Positions 11,601 to 21,200 of a DNA stretch of 64,000 bases are shown here, piece after piece; positions within the stretch are counted from its first letter, which is position 1, and each line of letters opens with the position of its first letter. The position numbers and the translations under genes were made by a program. Location: the NCBI RefSeq assembly GCF_950023065.1, contig NC_088677.1, positions 80,439,469 to 80,503,468 of the forward strand, in the 5' to 3' direction. Under the pieces are notes generated by a model. The model was not told where the DNA came from and did not search any database. It worked only from the letters and a program-made list of their open reading frames with translations. The DNA comes from Planococcus citri. Taxonomy: Eukaryota; Arthropoda; Insecta; Hemiptera; Pseudococcidae.

Positions 11601-13725
11601 AGTATAAATGATCATGCTTTTTCGTGTTTTTCTCAGCTTTGCATTCGATGACTAGTAATTCACATTTTTCTGATTTGAAAGCATTTTTAACATAATCCTC
11701 TATAAACAAAACATTTTGCAAACTCATGAAAATGTAACCGTCGTCTTTTTGATAGACATCCTTTAAAGTTTGAAAAACTTTCAGTGAACCGAAAATGGTT
11801 TCGTGAGAATTTATCAAGTTGAAAATCTGTTCAGCTTCTGAATCTAAGAACTCCCGTAGCTCTCGTGCTATCAACTCATTTTGAAATGATAATTGAAATT
11901 GTTTTATTTTGGCAAGGCACAGCAAGGTAGGACCGATCAATACCAATTTGGAAGTTTTTTGTTTAATTACTTCTAAATATTCATTACCCTCTTCATCGGT
12001 TAAAAAACGACCTTTTTTGTCTTTCATCCAATTCAGCATATCTTTCTGAAGTTTATCTGCCAGGAGTTCGCTATCGATTAGTTTGAAACGTTCGTCCAAG
12101 AGTAAGTCCTTTTCAAGAACGTGGCTTAACTGAATTTCATTCGGTTGATTGACTGAAAAAACTAATTTCTTGAGAAACTCATCTATGTCTTTTTTATCAA
12201 TTGAATCATTTGGCAACGAATCTTTCGAATAAAGCTGTCTCTCTTCGCATGTTTCATCTCTAAATTTTTCTGAGATATGAAATTTATACTCGCTCATTTC
12301 AGTCCATTTTACCTCTCCAAGTTCGGTTTTCAATGCATTACGGAACTCGTCTAAATTACCAGTCAATTTTTCACCCTCGTCGAGAAACCGTGAACTAAAA
12401 CAGTATTCATCATCATCCTCGTCAAACTTTTTTACAAATACATGTCCTCCTAATTTATCAATATCAAGCTTAGCATTTCTCCTAATTGTTTGAACTATTT
12501 TAACACTTTCCTCATTCGCATCTTTTATAATCATTTTTGCAATTTCTTTAGCTAATAATTTCGGATTAGTAAGCTTGAGACAAAATTTTACTCCAAAAGT
12601 TGACGATATTTTCAGATTTTTCGCCTTCATCGTTTCCCAGAAGTTATCATCGAATTTCTCTTTTGATACCTGTCTGTATTCGTTATAAAAAGCATTTCTG
12701 AACCTTTCCAACTCTGGTGATTTTCCAAAATCTGTAAACTCTTCACGAAATTTACCTACTTCAACACCTTTAATTTCAACACGCTCAATTACCTTCTCTC
12801 CTAGCACAGCATGATAGGTTTTGAGTAAATCATCTCCCAAGTCTAGGCATTTCTCACGAGATATATGAGAAGCCAGCACATTTGCTAGTCTATCAAGTTC
12901 TGATGTTCGGGACAAAATTGACAATAAAGTAGGAAATAGCTCTAGTTTAATTTCATATCGCCTAAAATCTTTTTCGCGAGATTCGAACTGTAAAATTTTA
13001 TCCTCATCGGTTTTTTCTTTGAATCTATTTTTCAAATCTTCGTGTAGATCGATATTAGTACTAATAACAAAGTCTTTTAATTCATAATCATTAAATTCGG
13101 GATTGCCCTTAATTTTCAAATACGATAAAAAATATTTTTTCAAACTGAAATCGTCATCTTTTTCATTCAACAAAGCAGAAATGGTTATTTTTTCATTTTG
13201 ATTTTGTTTGTGTTTTACTTGCACAAAGCGACATACATCTTTACCACTTTTTTCATCAGTATAACCGAACACAATGTCATCAAATTTTTCGGCTGCCACC
13301 ATTTCGGTGGCTAAAGTGAACTTGTACTTATTCTCTAGCCCTCGTACTAAAAATAAAGTTAATAATTTTAGTTGGTAAACGACACCATGATGTGTTAATT
13401 TTAACCCTGCAACATCGTGTTCTTCAGTATTTTTCTGTTTCTGTACCGGACCATCGGATTCACTTTTTAATCTTTTGGAACTACGTGTAGAAGGTCCGGG
13501 TTGTTCGTTACATATATTTTCTGACTCGAGTTTCAGTTTTTTTACGGTGGGAGTATCAATATTACCTTCACTTTTTATTCTTTTGGAACTGGAAGGTCCT
13601 GGTTGTTCATGAAAATGCGTTTCTGGCTCGAGCTTCGGTTTTTTCAACGGCCCATATTCGATATCTTCACTTTTTATTCTTTTGGAACTGGAAGGTCCGG
13701 GTTGTTCGTCTGAATCCGAAGACAT
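8680..13725 (-). CDS. NACHT gene A: Cap4-like nuclease + NACHT + ankyrin protein, C-terminally truncated
   Basis: This is an intronless 1,681-residue frame. The ATG at 13,723-13,725 has a purine at -3 and matches the start of paralogue B. Residues 1-100 hold three imperfect repeats with KRIKSE/KLKLE motifs. Residues about 110-220 look like a PD-(D/E)XK nuclease of Cap4/DUF4297 type: GVVYQ (114-118), E141, FDD (148-150) and QVK (169-171). A long unassigned region follows. A NACHT NTPase has a Walker A AAEAGMGKS (K954) and a Walker B LLFDGFDE (D1068). FIHRTFAEYFAA about 250 residues beyond Walker B is typical of STAND winged-helix regions. One or two ankyrin-like units follow. The frame runs five codons into the mariner element (QGVPE) and stops, losing ~395 residues present in the paralogue. 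The truncated product keeps nuclease, NTPase and ankyrin parts. A nuclear, defence-like role is inferred from domains only. Confidence 0.88.
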   Translation of the reverse strand: MSSDSDEQPGPSSSKRIKSEDIEYGPLKKPKLEPETHFHEQPGPSSSKRIKSEGNIDTPTVKKLKLESENICNEQPGPSTRSSKRLKSESDGPVQKQKNTEEHDVAGLKLTHHGVVYQLKLLTLFLVRGLENKYKFTLATEMVAAEKFDDIVFGYTDEKSGKDVCRFVQVKHKQNQNEKITISALLNEKDDDFSLKKYFLSYLKIKGNPEFNDYELKDFVISTNIDLHEDLKNRFKEKTDEDKILQFESREKDFRRYEIKLELFPTLLSILSRTSELDRLANVLASHISREKCLDLGDDLLKTYHAVLGEKVIERVEIKGVEVGKFREEFTDFGKSPELERFRNAFYNEYRQVSKEKFDDNFWETMKAKNLKISSTFGVKFCLKLTNPKLLAKEIAKMIIKDANEESVKIVQTIRRNAKLDIDKLGGHVFVKKFDEDDDEYCFSSRFLDEGEKLTGNLDEFRNALKTELGEVKWTEMSEYKFHISEKFRDETCEERQLYSKDSLPNDSIDKKDIDEFLKKLVFSVNQPNEIQLSHVLEKDLLLDERFKLIDSELLADKLQKDMLNWMKDKKGRFLTDEEGNEYLEVIKQKTSKLVLIGPTLLCLAKIKQFQLSFQNELIARELREFLDSEAEQIFNLINSHETIFGSLKVFQTLKDVYQKDDGYIFMSLQNVLFIEDYVKNAFKSEKCELLVIECKAEKNTKKHDHLYFELATILETHKKKKVILITLKNDTFAQKFKDNFSRNNLYKEIDDFNNNLNDLTEESQEKILNHAKVIFQGKQVNLGSVLDAKSTHILTGDVLSKLINDEKIQIGKSLMDSKYEDVKEYFVDRTFGRSLVIKKAIRNEGNFFLIDDNNKNDTNKLNEYSGGDILVISSTGTNFKKLCEQFDDCNIHWLKKKNNRLIWQKSRGDLTNLREFVDTREQCIRKYKPSEISKITDVSDKVFLLAAEAGMGKSVILSHLACETRSDSASVWIVRSDLLEFSTPFSDRLENQIEINELEAMKFLCEIVNFQHFKYSEEDERTKEMIHRALTEGNMEIDSVKNEGLSSLEMKLFVRFFLDGDVILLFDGFDEISPDYNNVVVKLLKVLKDTKVEKIWLTTRPYNIQREPEDNLSTFSYSLMPFEKEEQHDFLVKFWSKNLALEELLNSKSRRERADVFINELLDRFSESINDQDRKFLSIPLQIFMIATVFSEEFEKFYHSGNRELSQESIEVLDKKLDLVSLYEDFVKTLFYIKERKNHEDFDRSKDKPDVKRRIKEAIKKLKEDNKKLAVYSMPKMDKILSEKELEEVRGLMSEISDARERTGIISKIIKNNPIELKKADDLSAESNTLVITEIVDDKPVFIHRTFAEYFAANYIWDKFDSIENEESQKDFIQNIMIGILVKNNFIQVCKFLQLIAKNSSSLDANATKKIEMLFVELAKQITEYGSKKAKPTPQSAKILLGIIDFFLSKQNEEYYLKIREIFKINTNNAIKSLLLKLLCVCAEMGYIGLAKALKKYVDERSSLEYPKFDKLSYSELLLKHLETNEWNDSPLWISSENDHDDLAKFLIRDLSYNITWKDKHGHDLIERIFFLSAFNVLKSCVEQNITNDEFFKNLHGVGRKKLPIYEALKANAPSDVIKLLMEKTDVDLINNFVDCDLEEMSIKEHMILLLLQYDKEIIEIAIKKGVDFSSSVNVQGVPE

Positions 13726-15700
13726 TCTGATATTTTTCGATACTCGTTGTTCTGTTATTTATGGTTCACTGGTAGCTTGCAAATTTGAATAATAGAAATA
13801 CAGCATTCTGAAAATACACAGCTTGATCAGCATCAAAAAATTACACAAAAAAGTGAGCATTTCAAAATTCAAAACGCACTTGACAAATACATACCTCTGC
13901 AACTTCGTCAGGTTCCTTCGTCAAAACCATACAGCTCAAAAAATGATCATTAAAAAAATATGTCTTCAAATTGGAATAGGAAAAGATCGGTAACTGATTC
14001 CTGAAATGCAAAATATTGTTTACTATTTACCCAATTTGTTATAATTTATAAGTATCAACACTATCAACAGTGATGTAGCAAGCTCGAATTTTTGGAAAGG
14101 AATAAGGTAGTTTTTGAAAATCAATTTCAATATCACAAATTTGAAATCAAATTAAAAAAACATCCTTCAATATATTCCTGTTTTTCGTGACCCACCCTAA
14201 AGTATTTCTAAATTATGTGAATTTCAATTTGGAAAAACATTGTCTACAGATTTATCAGAATTTTTCTAAAAATATAGAAAAGTAAGCATTCAAAATGAGA
14301 GGAGTCGAAATGAACTGATTACAGAAATTAAACTGCCTCAAAGAAAAGAAAAGAGAAACACAGATTTAGCGTAAGTACTTATAGATGATTGGAAATTTTA
14401 TTCTCTACAACTTCAGTGTTTTCGTTTTTTTGCCAAAAACACTTCGGGACAGCAGACCTAAGGAGTATGGAAGGGTTAATTGAAGAAAATGCTCGAACCT
14501 CACCGTACATCTTTTTTACTACTTTCGTTACTAACTAACTTTTGAAATTCAACATTTGGGGTGCTAAAATTGTAAACAAAGATGCGTAATTCATCCAAAA
14601 TGATAGAAAAAAATGTACGACGACAAAATAATTTCAAATTGAAACGACACAGGTCTAACAAATAATAAACTAACCGAACTACAGGTATAGGTACGCAAAA
14701 TACTCAATTTTTCAACCTGCAGCTTTCAAAATTCAAAATTTGTTCGTCGTCTATACCTTGTGATGTGAAGGAAACTTTTATCCTATTTCCTCCTCCAAAA
14801 AACGAGAATGCTACATCCATCCCTATGATATCAAAATTGAATCTGATGCAATGTAATTAGTACTGATAAGGAACAAGGAACTTACCCAGTTGTACGGTAT
14901 CGATTCCGATTGATTAAGAACTCGTAAAAGAGTTACCCATATTCAAAGAAAAATACTAAGCATACAGCTTGTAAAATAAAACAAATTCAAAAACTTTACA
15001 ACTTTGACGAAATTATTCAGTCAAGTTGAAATATAACGATAAATATTTCCCGGCGTATGATAACCAATCCAAACAATAACAATTCAACAAGTTGTTGTGC
15101 CAGGTTAGGTTCGGTTCTGGTGTCACGTGTTTTTTGTACACATGGCACATGCGTTCGCAGTAAAGCTGATACCTAGAATTACGCGTGAATTTCAATTTCT
15201 CGTAATTTACCGAAACCGAAAAAGTTTCAACAAAATGTGAAACACAACACTGAAAAAAAGTGAAAACACATTGACATTTAATAGCCGGTTTCTAGAATTG
15301 AATCTTCTCTTTTATAAATTTTTAAGCACTAATTTTCTACTTAGCAACAAAAATGTCAAATTTCAAAATTCAATGAAATGAAACGCAAAAATTATAAAGA
15401 AATGCTAATAACGTTACCATCGATGTTTGAAAAATTGAGATTTTTGACGAGGCCAAATGACCAAAAAAACTTAAAAAATGAACCCCATTCGTTCGGGTTC
15501 AATAATTAGTTTCTATTGTTTTTTTTGTTCGGATTCAGTCAAATTTTGCAAATGAAATAATCCAATCAAAAAAATAAATTAGAAAGAAACCACCTCATAA
15601 AATTAATCGTGTTCAGTGTACAAATGGATTAGCATTTGGCGCGAATCATTTTTATTTTATCTCCAAACAATGTGTGTTCTCAACTCCAAAATATCTGATA
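13726..15700 (-). other. 5' flank of NACHT gene A with putative non-coding exons
   Basis: No coding frame is supported. The stretch aligns with 32,523-33,597 plus 40,252-42,475 around gene B, and more weakly with 1-2,000. On the minus strand a consensus donor AG|GTATGT follows the exon end at 13,895, and a second donor GG|GTAAG follows 14,886. Both are conserved in unit B (exon ends 32,682 and 33,502). This suggests two untranslated upstream exons spliced to the single coding exon. The intact target sites of the Copia element (AAAAC at 14,978-14,982) and of the foldback element (ACTT at 15,339-15,342) lie here. Confidence 0.55.
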
Positions 15701-15731
15701 AAAATCCTGTGAAAATTGGCAAACAACCTTA

Positions 15732-17199
15732 CAAGGGAACCTCTTGAGGTGTCCGCCTCCGATTTGAACATGACCGCGATTTTTGGAAAGAGCATGTTCT
15801 AAAACACCCAAATCCAAATTTTCAGCAGCCCAAGTTCATTTTTCGATTTTTGGCAAATTTTTGAAAATCCAAAATTATTTACTATTTTGGTAATTTATAT
15901 ATATATTTTTTTTTTGTACGTACCTAATCAGTAAAAATGTTTAAAATAAGTCCTAAAACTGATATTAACCCCCCCCCCCACCAATCCAAATTTCGCCATT
16001 TCCAGCCATTCTGGAGCCTCCAGCGCAATTTTTCAATTTCTTCAGAATTTTAAATTTGCTCCAGAAGACGTAAATATCAAGTTGGGCAGCTGGAAATCCA
16101 GTTGTGTGTCATACTCGACCTGTTTAACGAATTTATCCACATTTCAGCCGATTCTGGAAGAGATACTTCAAGAGTGGTTTTTTGTCCAGCTTTTTTTCAA
16201 AATAAAAATATGGAAAAGTTTTCGAAGTTTGCGCGGATCGCAGTATTTTGTCATGAAGTAACCCCACGAGGGCGAATGTCGCCATTTCCAGGAATTTTGG
16301 AGCCTCCAGCGCGATTTTTCAATTTCTCCAGGGGCTCCAGAAAGGCTGGAAATCGGGAAATTCACCCTCGTGGGCTTGATTAATGACGAAATACAGCGAT
16401 TCGCGCATTTTTCAAAAATTTTCTCGCAAACGAGAAATTTTTGATTTTGGGATATTTTTATTTTGAAAAAGCTGGTCAAAAAACCACTTTTGAGGCGTCC
16501 CCTCCAGAATAGGCTCAAATGTGACTAAATCCGTTGAACAGGTCGAGTGTAACACACAACTCGATTTTTAGCTGCCCAACATCATATTCACACCTTCTGG
16601 AGCAAATTCAAAATTCTGGAGAAATTGAAAAATAGCGCTGGAGGCTCCAGAATGGCTGGAAATAGCGGTACTCGGCCTCGGGGGGTTTGTTGTGGACGAA
16701 ATACGGCGATTCGGGCAAATTTCAAAAATTTCCTCGCAAACGGGAAACTTTTGATTTTTTGGATTTTTTATTTGAAAAAAACTGGTCTGCAAAAACCACT
16801 CTTGAGGTGTCCCTTCCAAAGACGACTCAAACGTGGATAAACTTGTTAAACAGATTGAGTATAACACACAACTCGATTTTTAGCTGCCCATATAATGTTA
16901 TATTCACGCCTTCTGCAGTAAATTAGACTCCAGAATGGCTGGAAATGGCGAAATTTGGATTTGGGGGGTTAATATCAGTTTTAGGACTTATTTTGAACAT
17001 TTTTACTGATCAAGTACGTACTTTTAAAAAAAAACATAAATCACCAAAATAGTCAATTTTGGATTTTGAAAAATTCGCCAAAAATCGAAAAATGAACTTG
17101 GGCAGCTGAAAATTTGGATTTGGGGGTTTTAGAACATGCTCTTTCCAAAAATCGCGGTCCCGTTCAAATCGGAGGCGGACATCTCAAGAGGTTCCCTTG
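15732..17199. mobile_element. Foldback element with ~600-bp inverted arms, TTA target duplication
   Basis: The ends begin CAAGGGAACCTCTTGAG and are flanked by TTA at 15,729-15,731 and 17,200-17,202. The arms extend inward for about 600 bp (15,732-16,370 against 16,680-17,199). An extra inverted copy of the inner segment sits at about 16,380-16,660, giving a partly triplicated core. Unit B lacks the element at the corresponding place (around 42,475), which supports insertion after duplication. Open frames inside it are mirror-image translations of the arms. A 3-bp TWA-type target duplication would fit PIF/Harbinger, but no transposase is present, so the superfamily is a guess. Confidence 0.75.
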
Positions 17200-17339
17200 T
17201 TAGTAGGAAAAGGTACCTATGTATAATGTATTTATGATCAAATTTTTTAAAAAATCCCCCATTTTTCAAAAACTTGAATTTCTTGCTGAAAATATACCAC
17301 TTCTCAAAAAAAATTCTTGAATACCTTTCTTTATAATTA

Positions 17340-18040
17340 TAGCTTAAACAAGTTGAATTCCTATCTTAAATCGGGGTAATCAATCCTAACAATAGGAGAT
17401 CCATTTTTTGGAAGCTCAAAGCCTAATAAAATTACTGTCCAATGTTCAAAAAAAAAATGAATTTTTCCTACTACGAGTACAATTTTACATTTTATCAACT
17501 TTTTGAAACATGAAGTTTTACCTCAGGTCAAAATATTTCCAAACACGAGGTGGGGAAAATTCCAAAAAATGCCCAGTCCCCCCTACAGTAGCCAAATTTT
17601 TCGACTCGATTTTTGGTAGGTAGGTAATTTGGTATGCATGGAGCAAAAATTGAAAAAAAATTAAAATTCGAATCTAGAAAGCAGAAAATTCGAAACATAT
17701 GTACTTTATTTTTGACACCCAGATCGATCTCATTTTTCGACATGCTGAGTGAGAGGGGAATAAAATATGAAAAATATTCAATATTCAGTTATAGGTACCT
17801 AGTAGGTAGCTAGGTACCTACCTACCTACCTAATTTGATTACACGCTTCCAACTAAAAAGTAAAAATTGAACAGATAATTTTTGAAAAATTCGACGCTGC
17901 AGAAATATTAAAATCTATCAAGCGGTTTTAATTGAAAACACGAGTAGAATAAGTAGTTGAGATAAAAAGAAGATAAATAATCATCAAAGTTGGTAGTACA
18001 AATAAGTTACGCGGAAATCTGATCGGAATTCATTAGTACG
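17340..18040. repeat. Right-hand part of duplication unit A
   Basis: This matches 42,475-43,125 in order: the GGGGTAATCAATCCTAACAA block, the TCAAAATATTTCCAAACACG block and the GATAAAAAGAAGATAA block near the end. No gene is visible. After about 18,040 the two copies diverge, and each is followed by a different plus-strand gene (18,246 in A, 43,401 in B). This marks the right border of the duplicated unit. Confidence 0.7.
17812..17832. repeat. (TACC)n microsatellite
   Basis: A short run of TACC units (CCTACCTACCTACC) within an area rich in GGTACCTA phrases. The same motif recurs as scattered singletons through the window. Confidence 0.8.
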
Positions 18041-18245
18041 TCGAGCCAGACTCAAATTATTACCTGAAAAACTTCACATTTGATTACCCAAGTATAATTT
18101 TGCTCGCGTTTCTCTTTTTTGGCCTATTCTCTATCAGTTTTCTGCCATTTTAAAAAATATATTCACCCCGGAACGTTCTTTTTTAAAATTTTATCGCCAA
18201 AATCAACAGGTTAATTATTTATTTTCAAGTGATATTTTAAGCGTG

Positions 18246-21200
18246 ATGCGTCTCGTGGTTTTTGCCATCATATTTACCGGTGAGTATTCATTATGGTTTT
18301 ACAATAAAGCTTAATCCAAGCCATCACGTATTTAGGGAAACTTCTCGCTACTTATGTACATATGTTTACGCGGTGATACTGAGGTCCGGAGAGAGTATAG
18401 TAACCGACAATTTACACGTAACAGCGAATTGAAATTCATCTAATGCAATTTTTTCATTTTGGTTTGCAGTTATTTCTACTCACGAGAGGTCGTGGGCAGA
18501 AGAAACAATACTTGTAAGTACACTCTATACCTACTTAATACTTAATTAATATCATTACCGACAGTTCTTGATCCTAATCGAAGCTAAGATTATTGATCCT
18601 ATGTAAATTTTCAAACGATTTGCTTCTAAAGAAAGCCAAGGAAATTGACGAGGCAAAACAAGAGCTCCGCCGGTTACCTGAGGATGATAAAGTTGACCTC
18701 ATTCTTAAATTGCAATCCGACTTGGACAACACCAAATCTAGACTGGGAACCGAGTTGAATAACACTAAACTTGAACTGGTAAGCGAGTTGAATATCACCA
18801 AATCTAGACTGGAAACCCAGCTGAATCGCATCACCTCTAAACTGGTCATCATCTTGTTTTTTAATGTTTTTTTTTCTTCTTTTTCAAATCGACTCTTTTT
18901 CTGCTTTTTGAATTTTGTTGGGGAAAATTTAATTTTTTGGCAAATTTTCAACTTGAAGGGCATAAGTACCTACCTAAATCTTGGTTACATTTTTAAGAAA
19001 AAAATTATATTCTAAATTTAAAAATCGATTATTTTCACAGAAGATATGAATTTCACACAAAATATAAAAATAGCATTTATAAAACGAGTGCGCTATCTGA
19101 AATTGAAATTGCGCAATTACCCTTCTCCCCAAATCTGAAAATGAACGTAGGTACAAAATGAAACATAATGCGGCAAAATGACATTGAATAAAAGTTGAGA
19201 ATAGTATGTAGGTACTTTTCTTTTCGATATAAGCTGAGTATTAGACTTGAGTTGATAAGGACATCTCAGAATTAGAACTTTTGAGTTAAAAATTACCCAC
19301 CAAAAAAGTATTAGTACCTAATTTTACATATCGTTACAAATCATGGTGATCTTCTCCCTCACCTACCTTCTTCAAATATTTTCAGGAAGAGGAAACTAAT
19401 TTACGTCGAAAGCTGCAATGCACACAAGATTTTCGGAAATTAATGGAAGAACTTGTATCAGAATGCTATCCTGAATGGGCTACAGTTAGAAAAAAGAATT
19501 CATATTATTATGATGAAGATGTTTGGCGACACGTTCTGTTGAACATAGAACATTGGCGAGTTTTACACCTGAAAATTGAATTGCATAAGGCAAATGTGTC
19601 GGAAAAAACGTTCATCGAAATTATGGAATATTATTCAAAATTAAGAAAACGGGCCGCTCATGATGAAAGGCTAATGCACCCACAGGAGCGTGAAGAAGTT
19701 TTTCTCGAATTTTTGAAAACCAAACCCGGTGCTGAAAAGGTAGTGCTGCGTGTGCTATTCAACTATTCGTACCGAATTCTTATAGATGGTGTTCTTGTTA
19801 ACACCGACGACACTGTAATCAACAAAATAACTCAAGATACTGAGGGTACGTATGAATATGCATTTTCAATAAGCGGGGAAATATCTACTGGAATATTACA
19901 ACACGATTCTTTCAGTAAATGGCTGTTTATGCTGGAACTTATTGCTTTTGTTTTTTGTTTTTCTGTTTCAGAACAGCGCGAATCATACAGATTATTACAG
20001 TTACCAAAATTCAATTTACCTTACCACGGTGAAGAGTTTATAGAAAATGTAAGTCATGATTCAAATTATGCACCTACTTCTTTTTGTAAATTTTATAATA
20101 CCCCATTAAAATTAAAATTTGTTTTCATTAAAAGGCTTTCATAGACTTTGTCAAGATACTCAATGGAAAACAGGGTTTAAGCATACAAACTTGCGCGTTT
20201 TTCGCGGATGAAAAAGCGGGAGCATTTATATTATTTGATAGTTTTAACGGCACATATGAAACCTGGAAACACATGGTAAGTTGTTATAGTTTTAATACAC
20301 ATTTCATACTTATATTTATTTTCAGGGTACTAAACATAGGGTCATTCCATGTCAACTCAACCAACGTTTTTGGGTCATGTCCTTCGATTTCGCTCAAATT
20401 TTTTTTACAATATCTATCCACCCAGTAAGTAAGAAAGCCGCAATCAGTTTGGTCACAGCCCCCTCAGGGGGGTGGGTGAGGGGGGCTTCCGTTACTTTCA
20501 AATTGGCTCGAGGTACTCAACTTCAGCAGCCCATTCCTCCAAAACTATGATACTTTGATCAAAACTGATTACACAGTTCCAAAGGACATTGAATTTTAAA
20601 CTTTTTATGTATTTTGAAATTTTCAAAAATTGAAAGTTGAACTTTCAAAATTTCAAAATGGCGCTGTAAGTGGGAGCTACCATTTAAAATTTTGAAAAAA
20701 TTTCCATAGATGTGCATTTTGATACTTTTTCGAAATATTTAGGTTTTGAGATGGGACTCGTTGACGGAGGGGGAGCACCCTCACCCCCAATTTTGGGTGA
20801 AACTTTCAAAAGAAAATCTGGGGCATGTGATATATCGAATTGTATGTTTTCGGCGACGCTGAACACGAATATGACGTTAGATTTTTGATTGGACCCCATC
20901 CACAGCCCCCTGCACCTCTCCAAAGGAGGTAACCCAGAACCCACCCAAAAAATGGTAACATTCGTGTGACACATGAAATAGTATGTTTTCGATATCGCTG
21001 AACATGGCCATAGTTTTTTAAATCGACCTCACCCATGGCCCCCAGAACCTCCCCCAATAGGTAAAAGTCCAAAACAATTGTTGGAGGTCGTGGATGAGGT
21101 GCAATCAAAAATGTGACGTCATATTCGTGTTCAGCGTCACCAAAAACGTATTATTCCATGTGTCGCACGAACAAAACATTTTTTAAACTTTTACCCCCTT

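Noticed and set aside
16102..16926. Several 70-116 residue frames on both strands
   Set aside because: They lie in the arms of the foldback element, and the peptides mirror one another.
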